Part shown: piece by piece, positions 43,872 through 52,897 of the stretch
Numbering within the stretch: position 1 is the first letter of the stretch
Layout of the letters: the number at the start of each line of letters is the position of its first letter
Origin: Streptomyces sp. AC550_RSS872
Lineage (GTDB): Bacteria; Actinomycetota; Actinomycetes; Streptomycetales; Streptomycetaceae
Assembly (NCBI RefSeq): GCF_019049285.1
Contig: NZ_JAGMUL010000092.1
Span: 266,725-330,724 of the forward strand
DNA: 64,000 nt
Direction: 5' to 3'
The notes under the pieces: generated by a model
What the model saw: only the letters and a program-made list of their open reading frames with translations
What the model was told of the DNA's origin: nothing
Database searches by the model: none
Translations under genes and position numbers: made by a program

Positions 43872-44740
43872 GCCGGGTGACTTCCATGAGCCAAGCAAGC
43901 CTGTCCCTGAGCCGCACCCGGCACTCCCTCGCGCCGTGGGCCCGTATCGCCGCGCTGGCCGTGTGCGCACTGCTGACGCTGGGCCCGGTCGTCTGGACCG
44001 TCTCCACCTCGCTGCGCGCCCCGGCCGAGGCCTTCGACCTGCCGCCGAGGATCATCCCGACGGACCCGTCCCTGGAGGCGTACAGCGGGGTCTTCGACCA
44101 GATCGACGTCTGGCTTCTCGCCCTGAACTCCACGCTGGTGACGGCCCTCATCGCGGTGGGCCAGATGATCACCGCGGGTCTCGCCGGGTACGCCTTCGCG
44201 CGCCTCGAATTCCGGTTCAAGAAGCCGCTGTTCGGGCTGGTCCTGGCGACCATGATGGTGCCGTTGCAGGTCACGATCGTGCCGGTGTTCCTGGTCCTTA
44301 AGTCGATGGGCCTGACCGACACCCTGCTCGGTCTGATCATCCCGGCCTTCCCGACCGCGTTCGGGACCTTCCTGATGCGCCAGTACTTCCTGGGCATGCC
44401 CAAGGACCTGGGCGAGGCGGCGATGCTGGACGGCTGCGGGCCCTGGCGGATCTTCCGGTCCGTGTACGCCCCGCTGGCCGCGCCCGGCCTCGCGATCGTC
44501 GGCGTCCTGGCCTTCAACTACCACTGGAACGAGTTCTTCCGCCCACTGATCCTGGAGACCTCCGGCCAGAACTACACCCTCCCCCTGGGTCTGGTCTCCC
44601 TCCAGGGCAACCTGGGCACCGGCTCCATCTCGGTGGTGCTCGCCGGTGTCGTCCTCTCCATGATCCCCGCCGTCGCCGTGTTCGTCGTCGGTCAGCGCCC
44701 TCTCCGCGAGGGCATCACGTCCGCAGGAGTCAACCGTTGA
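43868..44740 (+). CDS. sugar ABC transporter permease (MalG type)
   Basis: A 290-residue protein with six predicted helices and the EAA loop GEAAMLDGCGPWRIFRSVYAPL. The GTG at 43868 overlaps the preceding stop (GTGA); an ATG at 43886 is the alternative start. It pairs with the upstream permease to form the transmembrane channel of the fructan-oligosaccharide importer. Confidence 0.9.
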   Translation: MSRVTSMSQASLSLSRTRHSLAPWARIAALAVCALLTLGPVVWTVSTSLRAPAEAFDLPPRIIPTDPSLEAYSGVFDQIDVWLLALNSTLVTALIAVGQMITAGLAGYAFARLEFRFKKPLFGLVLATMMVPLQVTIVPVFLVLKSMGLTDTLLGLIIPAFPTAFGTFLMRQYFLGMPKDLGEAAMLDGCGPWRIFRSVYAPLAAPGLAIVGVLAFNYHWNEFFRPLILETSGQNYTLPLGLVSLQGNLGTGSISVVLAGVVLSMIPAVAVFVVGQRPLREGITSAGVNR

Positions 44741-46140
44741 GCCTCACCGCTCAGTCCACGGACCCCGCAGCCCCGCGCTTCCGGGTCCGTCCCCCGGCCA
44801 ACTGGATCAACGACCCCAACGGGCCCTTCCGCTGGCGGGACCGGTACCACCTCTTCTACCAGCACAATCCCGACGCTCCCGTGCACGCGAACGTCCACTG
44901 GGGGCACGTCTCCAGTGCCGACCTCGTCGAGTGGGAGCACCATCCGATCGCGCTCACCCCGACGCCCGGCGGTCCGGACGAGGCGGGCTGCTGGTCCGGG
45001 TGCATGGTCGACGACGACGGCGTGCCGACGGCGGTGTACACGGGCGTCGACCGCCACCACGCCGGCCTGGGCACGATCTGCCTGGCCCGGGCCGTGGTCC
45101 CGCAGGACGAGACGCTCACCGACTGGAAGCCGCTGCCGACGCCGGTGGTGACCGGTCCGCCCGCCGACCTGGACGTGGTCATGTTCCGCGACCCCTTCGT
45201 GTTCCGGAGCAGCGGGCGCCGCTGGGCGCTGGTCGGCGCGGGGCACGCCGACGGGACCCCGTCCGTGCTGCTGTACGACTGCGACGACCTGACCGACTGG
45301 CGGTTCGCCGGGGTGTTCCTGGACGGCACCGATCCGGTCGCCGCGGATGCCTTCGGCGACAGGGCGGTGGGCTGGGAGTGCCCGCAGCTGTATTCGGCAC
45401 AGGGCGGGGACTGGGTGCTGGTGCTGTCGCTGTGGGACGGAGATCCGTGCGGCACCGGGTATCTGACCGGTGGCCTGGAACTCGACGCCGAAGGCGGGTT
45501 GCGCTTCGCACCCCGCATCGGCGGGCGGCTCGACCACGGCCGTGACTTCTACGCCCCCGCCGTGCTCCAGGAGCCCGACCGGGCGTTGATGTGGGGCTGG
45601 TCGTGGGAGGCCCGCGACCAGGACGAGGTCGACCGGGCGGGCTGGGCCGGGGTCCTGACCGCGCCGAGGGTGGTGGACGCACACCCGGACGGGTCTGTGC
45701 GGGTCCTGCCTGCACCGGAGCTCGAACTGCTGCGCGCGGCCGAGCCGTTCGTCACCGCGCCGGGTCGACGCACCCCGCTGCCGCAGGCCTACGACCTGAC
45801 CGTCACCGCGTCCGACCGCACCACCGTGAGCCTGCTGCGGTCGGCCTCGGGCGCGGCGCTGACGGTCGTGCTGGACCCGGACGAGGACGCCGTGACGCTC
45901 AACCGGGCCGACTGGCCCCGGACCGGACCCGGGGGTTCGGCACCGATCGTTGTGCGGGCGCCGGCCCGGGAGGTGCGGATCCTCGTCGACGGCTCACTCT
46001 TCGAGCTGTTCGTCGGCGATCGGGCGACGGTCACCGAGCGGATCTACCGGCGAGCGGACGACGTGCCCGAGCTCGTCGTGTCGGGCGGCCCCGGGGTCAC
46101 GGTCACCGGCTGGGAGCTGGTCCCACCGGCGCAAGGCTGA
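44737..46140 (+). CDS. intracellular GH32 beta-fructosidase
   Basis: A 467-residue GH32 enzyme without a signal peptide. Catalytic motifs are standard: NWINDPNGP (nucleophile Asp), MFRDPFVF and WECPQLY (acid/base Glu). A C-terminal sandwich includes VDGSLFELFVGD. It would release fructose from imported oligosaccharides. The start is TTG, overlapping the permease stop, with AGGAG 8 bases upstream. The last 39 bases of the gene form part of a repeat that recurs beyond its end. Confidence 0.9.
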   Translation: MSLTAQSTDPAAPRFRVRPPANWINDPNGPFRWRDRYHLFYQHNPDAPVHANVHWGHVSSADLVEWEHHPIALTPTPGGPDEAGCWSGCMVDDDGVPTAVYTGVDRHHAGLGTICLARAVVPQDETLTDWKPLPTPVVTGPPADLDVVMFRDPFVFRSSGRRWALVGAGHADGTPSVLLYDCDDLTDWRFAGVFLDGTDPVAADAFGDRAVGWECPQLYSAQGGDWVLVLSLWDGDPCGTGYLTGGLELDAEGGLRFAPRIGGRLDHGRDFYAPAVLQEPDRALMWGWSWEARDQDEVDRAGWAGVLTAPRVVDAHPDGSVRVLPAPELELLRAAEPFVTAPGRRTPLPQAYDLTVTASDRTTVSLLRSASGAALTVVLDPDEDAVTLNRADWPRTGPGGSAPIVVRAPAREVRILVDGSLFELFVGDRATVTERIYRRADDVPELVVSGGPGVTVTGWELVPPAQG

Positions 46141-46400
46141 TCACCGTGCGGGCCTGAAACCGTCCCCTCGCGGGCGGTCTCCCCGCACGAGCGGTACCGT
46201 CACCGGGCCGTTAGGCGGTCCCGGTGACGCACGGTTGATCACCACGCCGGCCGGGCACCGTCACGCCGCGGACGGCGTCCGGCCCGCAAGAGCCACCGTC
46301 CGGGCGCCTCACCGGCCGGGAGCCGGTCCCACCGACGCGCGGCTCATCACCGGGCAGGCCAGGCGTCGTACCGTCGCGGGCGGTGTCCTGCCCGTGTCGA
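46102..46400. repeat. three imperfect tandem repeats of about 100 bases between convergent genes
   Basis: Units begin at 46102, 46199 and 46308 with (G/C)TCACCGG. All share a GGTCCC block and a (T)GATCACC or CATCACC block, then an ACCGTC and GCGGxCGG block. In the 36-base core, units 1 and 3 match at 30 positions and units 1 and 2 at 27. Unit 1 includes the 3' end of the fructosidase gene; unit 3 includes the 3' end of the LacI gene. Confidence 0.65.
46198..46229. terminator. bidirectional hairpin between fructosidase and LacI genes
   Basis: Perfect 10-base arms CGTCACCGGG and CCCGGTGACG surround a 12-base loop. A longer stem with one bulge (TGATCACCGTGCG at 46138 and CGCACGGTTGATCA ending at 46241) encloses it. 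The placement between convergent stops suits a two-way terminator. Confidence 0.6.
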
Positions 46401-47391
46401 TGGCGCCCAGGAGCAGCCGCGCTGCCGCCTCGCCCATCGCTCGGTGGGGCAGGGCGACGCTGGTGAGGGGTGGGGTGAGGAACGCGGCCATGTGTTCCTG
46501 GTCGTCGTAGCCGACCACCGACAGGTCCTCGGGGACGGTGATGCCGAGCCGGGTCGCGGCGTGCAGGACGCCGGCCGCGACCCGGTCGTTGTAGCAGAAG
46601 AGGCCGGTGGGGCGCCGGTCGGCGGGGGTGCCGTGCAGGATGCGCATCGCGCCCTCGTAGCCGCCGGCGATCTCGCCGCCGGTGCGGACGACCCACTCCT
46701 TGGGGACGGTGATGCCCTCGGCGCGCAGCGCGTCCCGGAAGCCGCGCAGGCGGTCGACGGAGGCGAGGTCGTCCTGGCCGCCCACCATGGCGACCCGGTG
46801 GTGCCCCTCGTCCAGCAGGAGCCGGGCCGCCGTACGACCGCCCGCGCGTTCGGCGGGGATGACGGCGGGCAGGGAGTCGTCCTCGGGCAGGCAGTTGGCG
46901 AGCACGGAGTGGGTGCGGTGCAGTCCCTCGGGGACGCGGACGCGGCGCAGCGACATGGCCGCGTAGATGATGCCGTCGACGCGTCGGTCGAGGAGTTCGG
47001 CGACGGCTGCGTCCTCCTTGGCCGGGTCCCCGCCGGAGTCGATGGTCAGGACGAGGTGGTCGCTGTCCCAGGCGGTCTCCATGGCGCCGCGCAGCAGCCG
47101 GCCGGCGAAGGGCGAGGAGGCGATCTCGTCGGTGACCAGGCCGATCACGGCCGTACGGCGGCGGCGCAGGCCGCGGGCGACAGGGTCGGGGCGGTAGCCG
47201 AGCCGGGCGGCGGCCCGGCGGATGCGTTCCTGCGTGGCGGGCGAGAGGTTGCCCTCGGCGCGGCCGTTGAAGACGAAGGAGACCGCGGTGTGCGACACGC
47301 CGGCGAGCCGGGCGACATCGCGTGACGTGGGCCGTCCGGATCCCGTCGGCTGCTTCTCGTCAGTGCCGCCCATGCCGTCCGCTGCCCTCAT
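46309..47391 (-). CDS. LacI-family repressor of the fructan locus
   Basis: A 360-residue regulator. The helix-turn-helix is RDVARLAGVSHTAVSFVFNGR with the hinge LGYRPDPVARGLRRRRT; the sugar-binding core follows (VIGLVTDEIASSPFAGRLL, VDGIIYAAMS, GLFCYNDRVAAGVL). It is convergent with the importer operon and probably binds the TAAC/GTTA sites upstream of it, released by a fructose-derived ligand. Start at ATG 47391 chosen; GTG 47397 and ATG 47367 are possible. Confidence 0.88.
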   Translation of the reverse strand: MRAADGMGGTDEKQPTGSGRPTSRDVARLAGVSHTAVSFVFNGRAEGNLSPATQERIRRAAARLGYRPDPVARGLRRRRTAVIGLVTDEIASSPFAGRLLRGAMETAWDSDHLVLTIDSGGDPAKEDAAVAELLDRRVDGIIYAAMSLRRVRVPEGLHRTHSVLANCLPEDDSLPAVIPAERAGGRTAARLLLDEGHHRVAMVGGQDDLASVDRLRGFRDALRAEGITVPKEWVVRTGGEIAGGYEGAMRILHGTPADRRPTGLFCYNDRVAAGVLHAATRLGITVPEDLSVVGYDDQEHMAAFLTPPLTSVALPHRAMGEAAARLLLGAIDTGRTPPATVRRLACPVMSRASVGPAPGR

Positions 47392-47468
47392 CCCCACCCG
47401 TCCGGTTGATCGATCCTCACCCTATCCGTGACGCTGGGTGTACGGCACAGTCGAGGGAAGGTCCGACA

Positions 47469-48299
47469 GTGATCAGCATTCCGCTGCACACGCCCAACGA
47501 CGGTACGACGATCCCCGCGATCGGCCTGGGCACCTGGCCGATGGACGACACGCAGGCCGAGCAGGCGGTTGTCGACGCCCTGGAGCTGGGCTACCGCCTG
47601 GTCGACACGGCGACGAACTACCGCAACGAGACCGGCGTCGGCGGCGGCATCGCCCGCAGCGGCGTCCCGCGCGAGGAGGTGGTCGTGACGACGAAGCTCC
47701 CGGGCCGGCACCACGGCTACGAGGAGACCCTCGCCTCCTTCGAGGAGTCCCGCGCCCGGCTCGGCCTGGACTACGTGGACCTCTACCTCATCCACTGGCC
47801 GCTTCCCCGCGTCGACAAGTACGTGGACTCCTGGAAGGCCATGATCAAGCTGCGTGAGGACGGCCTCGTCCGGTCGGTCGGCGTCTCCAACTTCACGGCC
47901 GGGCACATCGAGCGGCTGGGCAAGGAGACCGGGGTCCTGCCGTCCGTCAACCAGATCGAGCTGCACCCCTACTTCCCGCAGGCGGAGCTGCGTGCCTTCC
48001 ACGCCGACAGGGGCATCCTCACCGAGAGCTGGAGTCCGCTGGGCCGGGGCACGGACCTGCTGGACGATCCGGTCGTCGGCGCGGTCGCCGAGGCTCACGG
48101 GGTGACGCCCGGGCAGGTCGTGCTGCGCTGGCACGTCCAGCTCGGCGCCGTCCCGATCCCGAAGTCGGGCGATCCGGGCCGGCAGCGCGCCAATCTCGAC
48201 CTCTTCGGTTTCGAACTGAGCGCCGCCCAGATGACGGCCGTCGCGGACCGCGCCCACCGGCGCGTCGGCGGGGACCCCGAGGTGCACGAGGAGTTCTGA
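47469..48299 (+). CDS. aldo/keto reductase
   Basis: A 276-residue NADPH-dependent reductase of the AKR superfamily. The catalytic tetrad is visible: Asp and Tyr in LVDTATNYRNE, Lys in TTKLPG and His in YLIHWPL. The NADP-binding IPKSGDPGR is near the C-terminus. Substrates are small aldehydes or ketones; none is implied by the neighbours. GTG start with a GGGAAGG site. Confidence 0.92.
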   Translation: MISIPLHTPNDGTTIPAIGLGTWPMDDTQAEQAVVDALELGYRLVDTATNYRNETGVGGGIARSGVPREEVVVTTKLPGRHHGYEETLASFEESRARLGLDYVDLYLIHWPLPRVDKYVDSWKAMIKLREDGLVRSVGVSNFTAGHIERLGKETGVLPSVNQIELHPYFPQAELRAFHADRGILTESWSPLGRGTDLLDDPVVGAVAEAHGVTPGQVVLRWHVQLGAVPIPKSGDPGRQRANLDLFGFELSAAQMTAVADRAHRRVGGDPEVHEEF

Positions 48300-48354
48300 C
48301 CGTGCGTCGCGGGCGCCGCCGCGGGTACTCGGGGCGCTCGGGAAGGAGGCGCTC

Positions 48355-48966
48355 GTGGGTGAGAAGGACCGGTTGCGGGACTACCGGGGCAAGCGTGACT
48401 TCGGACGGACCCGGGAGCCGGAGGGCCACGGTGCCGCCTCCGGTGACCGGCCGCGGTTCGTGGTGCAGATCCATGACGCCAGGACTCTGCACTTCGACTT
48501 CCGGCTCCAGGTGGACGACGTACTGAAGTCCTGGTCGGTGCCGAAGGGGCCCTCCGACGACCCGCAGGACAAGCGGCTCGCCATGCCCACCGAGGATCAC
48601 CCTCTGGAGTACGAGGAGTTCGAGGGCGTGATCCCGAAGGGCGAGTACGGCGGCGGCACGGTGATCGTCTGGGACCACGGGACGTACGAGCCCCTCAGCC
48701 ACGACCGCAAGGGGCGGCCCGTCGACTTCGGGGAGTCGTTGGAGCACGGTCATGCCACGTTCCGGCTGAGCGGGTCGAAGCTGCACGGCGAGTACGCCCT
48801 CACCCGGATCCGCGGCGGGCGGGACGGCGACCGGGAGGCGTGGTTGCTGGTGAAGGCCCGCGAGGGCCGGGCGCGCGGGCACGGCACGCCCGACCCGTAC
48901 CGGGCGCGTTCGGTGCGGTCCGGTCGGACCCTCGCCCAGGTCGCCGCGGCCGGCGACGAGGGGTGA
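48355..48966 (+). CDS. LigD-type DNA 3'-phosphoesterase, single-domain
   Basis: A 203-residue protein matching the PE domain of bacterial LigD, which trims 3'-phosphates and ribonucleotides during non-homologous end joining. Catalytic motifs: HDARTLHFDFRL, with the HxDxR core, and GEYGGGTVIVWDHG. In many bacteria this domain is fused to a ligase and polymerase; here it stands alone, with a ligase-like gene 7.6 kb away at 56542. No ku gene is visible. GTG start with an AAGGAGG site. Confidence 0.9.
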   Translation: MGEKDRLRDYRGKRDFGRTREPEGHGAASGDRPRFVVQIHDARTLHFDFRLQVDDVLKSWSVPKGPSDDPQDKRLAMPTEDHPLEYEEFEGVIPKGEYGGGTVIVWDHGTYEPLSHDRKGRPVDFGESLEHGHATFRLSGSKLHGEYALTRIRGGRDGDREAWLLVKAREGRARGHGTPDPYRARSVRSGRTLAQVAAAGDEG

Positions 48967-49116
48967 CGCTGGCGATCGGTCTCCTGGACGTCATACGGGA
49001 GCGGCCGAGGGGCGGCGCGGCCGCGTGAGCCTTGCGGATCTTCGGGTTCCGCCCCCAACTGGGGCCGTCTGCCTTTATGTTCGCGGCGGAACCCATGTCC
49101 CCAGGAGGCTCCCCGT

Positions 49117-49551
49117 ATGCGCACCGCACTCCGTGCCGCCCTCACCGGCGCCGTCGCCACCGCCACCGTCCTCGTCTGCGGCCCCGCGCAGGCGACACCC
49201 CCGGGCCCGGGCGTCACCGGCCGGACCATCAGTCAGACCACCGTCGGCGACACCGACTACGTCCTGCGAGAGGTCACGGTGCCGCCCGGCCAGGCCACCG
49301 GCTGGCACTACCACGACGGTCCCGTGTACGGGTACGTGAAGCAGGGCACGCTCAGCCACTACCACTCCGACTGCGCCTCCGACGGCGTCTATCCGCAGGG
49401 CACCGTCGTGCGCGAGCCGGGCGGTCCGAGCGATGTCCATCTCGGCCGGAACCTGGGCGACACCACGCTCGTCCTGGAGGTGTTCTACATACTCCCGCAC
49501 GGCGCGCCGTTCTCCGAGGACGTGCCCAACCCGGGCTGCCCGTTCGAGTGA
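49117..49551 (+). CDS. secreted cupin-domain protein
   Basis: A 144-residue protein with a Sec signal peptide (LTGAVATATVLVCGPAQATP, cleavage after residue 26 or so) and one small cupin. The metal-binding part of the barrel includes GWHYHDGPVYGYVKQG with two His, and LSHYHSDC with two more. Function is unknown; many secreted cupins are enzymes or metal sensors. A good AGGAGG site precedes the ATG. Its stop is immediately followed by the stop of the convergent phosphatase gene, with no spacer. Confidence 0.85.
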   Translation: MRTALRAALTGAVATATVLVCGPAQATPPGPGVTGRTISQTTVGDTDYVLREVTVPPGQATGWHYHDGPVYGYVKQGTLSHYHSDCASDGVYPQGTVVREPGGPSDVHLGRNLGDTTLVLEVFYILPHGAPFSEDVPNPGCPFE

Positions 49552-51921
49552 TCACACCGGCGGCAGCGGCTGTTCGGCCCAGATCGTCTTGCCGCTGCCG
49601 GTCTGCCGGCTGCCCCAGCGCCGGGTGAGCTGGGCGACCAGCAGCAGTCCGCGGCCACCCTCGTCGTAGGCGTGGGCCCGGCGCAGATGCGGGGAAGTGG
49701 AACTGCCGTCGGAGACCTCGCAGATGAGGGTGCGGTCGCGGATCAGGCGGAGCTGGATGGGCGGGGCGCCGTAGCGGATGGCGTTGGTGACGAGTTCGCT
49801 GACGACGAGTTCGGTGACGAAGGACGCCTCGTCCAGTCCCCATGCGGTCAGTTGGTCCGTGGCGGCCTGCCGGGTGGCCGCCACGTGCTCGGGGTCCGGC
49901 AGGACGTCCCAGGTGGCGATACGGTCCGCGCCCAGGGCCCGGGTGCGGGCCAGCAGCAGGGCCACGTCGTCGCTGGGGTCCTCCGGCAGCACGGCCTTGA
50001 GCACGGTGTCGCAGAGGGCGTCGAGGGACTCGGCGGGCGCGGTCAGCGCGTGGCACAGTTCGGCGATGGCGTGGTCGATGTCGCGGTCGCGGTCCTCGAT
50101 GAGGCCGTCCGTGTACAGCGCGACCAGCGAGCCCTCGGGCAGTTCCACCTCCATCGCCTCGAACGGCAGCCCGCCGACGCCGAGCGGGGGTCCCGCGCTC
50201 ATCTCGATGACCTGCGTGGTGCCGTCGGGCAGGACCAGGGCCGGTGGTGGGTGGCCGGCGGCGGCGAGGCTGAGGCGGCGGGTGACGGGGTCGTAGACGG
50301 AGTAGAGGCAGGTGGCCCCCAGTTCGGCGACCTCGTCTCTGTCGTCCCCGGCGAGATGGGTGACCAGGTCGTCGAGATGGGTGAGGAGTTCGTCGGGCGG
50401 CAGGTCCACGTCGGCGAGGGTGCGTACGGCCGTGCACAGACGGCCCATGGTGGCCGACGACGGGATGCCGTGTCCGACGACGTCCCCGACGACGAGGGCG
50501 ACGCGGCCACCGGACAGCGGGATCACGTCGAACCAGTCGCCGCCGATGCCGGCCTGTGATCCGGACGGCCGATAGCGGTGTGCCACCTCGACGGCCGCCT
50601 GACCGGACAGGCCCCGGGGCAGCAGGTTGTGCTGGAGGGCGAGCGCTGTGGTGCGTTCGCGGGCGAAGCGGCGGGCGTTGTCGATGCAGACGGCGGCCCG
50701 GCTGGCGAGTTCCTCGGCGAAGACGGCGTCGTCCTCGCCGTATTCGTCCGGCTGTCTGATGCGCACGGCCACCGCGACGCCGAGCGTGATGCCGCGGGCC
50801 CGCAGCGGCACCGCCATCATCGAGTGGGCGCCCACGCGGTGCGGCCGGCCCTCCGGAGCGCGGGCGTTGCGTTCCGCGACCCACCGTATGAAGGCCGGAT
50901 CGCCCGCCTGGCTCTGCATCACCCGGCCTTCCAGGATCGCCCGCGCCGGCGGCGAGAACGGCGGGTAGAAGTCCACCTCGCCCAGGTGTACGGCGGCTTC
51001 CGGGGTGCCCTCGGTACCGGAGCCGTGGGCGACGCGGCGCAGGGCGATGTCGGTGCCGGACAGGGCCGGCGGCTCCTCCGCTCCGAGGACCCAGTCGAAC
51101 AGGTCGACGCTGGCGAAGTCGGCGAACCGGGGCACCACGATGCCGATGACCTCCTCGGCGGTGCGCACCACGTCCAGGGTGGTGCCGATGGCGGCCGCCG
51201 CCTCGTTCAGCAGGGCCAGCCGCTGCCGTGCCCGGTACTGGTCGGAGCTGTCGAACGCCGCCAGGGCGGTGCCCCGGACAACGCCGGAGTCGTCCCGGAC
51301 CGGCCACATCTCGATGCTCCAGGCGTGCTCCCGGTTCAGGGCCGGGGCTCCGGTGAAGCTCTCGTAGCGGACGGGTACGCCGGTCTCGGCGACCTTGCGC
51401 AGATGCCAGTGGAAGCCGCGGCTGTGCTCGGCGTCCTCCACTGTCTCCAGGAAGTCCCGGCCGATCAGGACGTCCTCCGGTACGCCCATCACCTGGCAGG
51501 CGGCGCCGTTGAGCCGCAGATAGCGCTGGTCGGTGTCGAGGACGGACATCGACATGGAGGCCTGCTGGAAGGCGCGCTCGCCCAGGTCGGGTCGCTGGTC
51601 GCCGGGGGGTTCGCCGGTGAGCATGTAGCCGTCGGGTTCGCCGTCGGCGGCCAGCACGAGGTAGGCCCGCAGGACCAGGGGCACCTGCGAGCCGTCGCGG
51701 TGGCGCAGGGTGACGGTGCCGGTCAGCGCGGCCAGGTCGGCGGGCGACGGTTCCTCGGCGAGCAGGTCCCGCGCGGGCCGTCCCACGACCTCCTCGGCCG
51801 TGTGGCCGGTCAGCCGTCGGGCACCCTCGCTCCACCCCTTGACCACTGCCTGGGCGTCGAGGACCGCCACGGCGCAGACGCGCTCCATGTCGTCCAGCAT
51901 GAGTCCTGCGCCGCACCGCAT
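49552..51921 (-). CDS. PAS/GAF-controlled SpoIIE phosphatase with C-terminal kinase-like ATPase
   Basis: A 789-residue multidomain signalling protein. Two N-terminal PAS-like domains (about 1-115 and 120-230), a GAF domain (about 240-410), a PP2C-type SpoIIE phosphatase (about 425-650, with GGDWFDVIPL, GDVVGHG and YTDGLIEDR) and a C-terminal HATPase of the anti-sigma kinase type (about 660-785, with SELVTNAIRYG and EGGRGLLLV). Such proteins reset partner-switching anti-anti-sigma factors, combining phosphatase and kinase activity. No anti-anti-sigma factor is next to it. Start at ATG 51921; 51900 is an alternative. Confidence 0.88.
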   Translation of the reverse strand: MRCGAGLMLDDMERVCAVAVLDAQAVVKGWSEGARRLTGHTAEEVVGRPARDLLAEEPSPADLAALTGTVTLRHRDGSQVPLVLRAYLVLAADGEPDGYMLTGEPPGDQRPDLGERAFQQASMSMSVLDTDQRYLRLNGAACQVMGVPEDVLIGRDFLETVEDAEHSRGFHWHLRKVAETGVPVRYESFTGAPALNREHAWSIEMWPVRDDSGVVRGTALAAFDSSDQYRARQRLALLNEAAAAIGTTLDVVRTAEEVIGIVVPRFADFASVDLFDWVLGAEEPPALSGTDIALRRVAHGSGTEGTPEAAVHLGEVDFYPPFSPPARAILEGRVMQSQAGDPAFIRWVAERNARAPEGRPHRVGAHSMMAVPLRARGITLGVAVAVRIRQPDEYGEDDAVFAEELASRAAVCIDNARRFARERTTALALQHNLLPRGLSGQAAVEVAHRYRPSGSQAGIGGDWFDVIPLSGGRVALVVGDVVGHGIPSSATMGRLCTAVRTLADVDLPPDELLTHLDDLVTHLAGDDRDEVAELGATCLYSVYDPVTRRLSLAAAGHPPPALVLPDGTTQVIEMSAGPPLGVGGLPFEAMEVELPEGSLVALYTDGLIEDRDRDIDHAIAELCHALTAPAESLDALCDTVLKAVLPEDPSDDVALLLARTRALGADRIATWDVLPDPEHVAATRQAATDQLTAWGLDEASFVTELVVSELVTNAIRYGAPPIQLRLIRDRTLICEVSDGSSTSPHLRRAHAYDEGGRGLLLVAQLTRRWGSRQTGSGKTIWAEQPLPPV

Positions 51922-51988
51922 CAACCGCGACGGCAGGACGGTCAGGCCCGCCGGGCCCCGCCGGTCGCGCCGACCGGGGCCGGGGTGG

Positions 51989-52447
51989 TCACTTGCGCAG
52001 GGCGGCGAGGGCCCGGTCGGCGTGGGTGTTCATCCGCAGTTCGCTGCGGACGACCTCCAGGACCGTGCGGTCCTGCCCGATGACGAAGGTGACCCGTTTG
52101 GTGGGGGCCAGTGAGAAGCCGCGTGCCACGCCGAACTGCTCCCGGACCGTCCCGTCGGCGTCGGAGAGCAGGGTCATGCCCAGCGTGTGGCGGTCGGCGA
52201 ACTCCTGCTGGCGTTCGACCGAGTCTGCGCTGATGCCGACCGGCCGTGCCCCGACTGCGGCGAACTCGGCGGCGAGGTCCCGGAAGTGGCAGGCCTCGGC
52301 GGTGCAGCCGGGGGTGAGGGCGGCGGGGTAGAAGAAGAGGACCACCGGCCCTTCGGCGAGCAGCTCGGTGAGGCTGCGGGTGGTGCCGGTCTCGTCCGGC
52401 AGGGCGAAGTCCTCGACCTTGTCGCCGGTCTTCAGCTGTGCGCTCAT
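51989..52447 (-). CDS. BCP-type peroxiredoxin
   Basis: A 152-residue atypical two-Cys or one-Cys peroxiredoxin. The peroxidatic Cys lies in YPAALTPGCTAEACHFRD with a second Cys five residues later, the BCP/PrxQ pattern. It would reduce hydrogen or organic peroxides with thioredoxin. The ATG overlaps the stop of the preceding DoxX-like gene, so they form an operon. Confidence 0.93.
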   Translation of the reverse strand: MSAQLKTGDKVEDFALPDETGTTRSLTELLAEGPVVLFFYPAALTPGCTAEACHFRDLAAEFAAVGARPVGISADSVERQQEFADRHTLGMTLLSDADGTVREQFGVARGFSLAPTKRVTFVIGQDRTVLEVVRSELRMNTHADRALAALRK

Positions 52448-52824
52448 GCCCGGCCCTCCGCGTTCTTCGCGACGCCCCGGGCCCACAGCACGAGGGGGAT
52501 CTGGAGCGGCAGCCTGCCGAACGCGGCGGCTTTCTGGGGGGTGGGGCGGTGCCGCCAGTCGGCGGCCATCTTCACATTGGCGGGGAACACACCGACGAAG
52601 AAGGCCGCGGTGGCCAGCGCGGCGGCCTTGCGGGTACGCGGCGACGCCAGACCCGCCGCCAGCGCGAGTTCGGCGACGCCACTGGCGTACGTCCAGGTCC
52701 GGGGCGTCCCCGGCAGGGAGCGCGGAACGGTCGCGTCGAACTGGCGGGGGACGGCGAAGTGCGCGACGCCCGCGGTGGCCAGCAGGCCGGCGAGCAGCAG
52801 GGGTGAGCGTTCGGACCGGGGCAC
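52444..52824 (-). CDS. DoxX-like membrane protein
   Basis: A 126-residue protein with four predicted helices: PLLLAGLLATAGVAHF, TYASGVAELALAAGL, ALATAAFFVGVF and a short C-terminal helix. The GVAHF and ELALAAGL segments are typical of the DoxX family. It is coupled to the peroxiredoxin; DoxX proteins in other actinobacteria form membrane complexes with oxidative-stress enzymes. GTG at 52824 has an AAGGAGG site. Confidence 0.82.
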   Translation of the reverse strand: MPRSERSPLLLAGLLATAGVAHFAVPRQFDATVPRSLPGTPRTWTYASGVAELALAAGLASPRTRKAAALATAAFFVGVFPANVKMAADWRHRPTPQKAAAFGRLPLQIPLVLWARGVAKNAEGRA

Positions 52825-52897
52825 GGATCCTCCTTGGATGGCCTGCCGCCGGATGCTACCGGAGGGTAGGCGAGGGCCTGCCACCGCCCCTGCCTGT

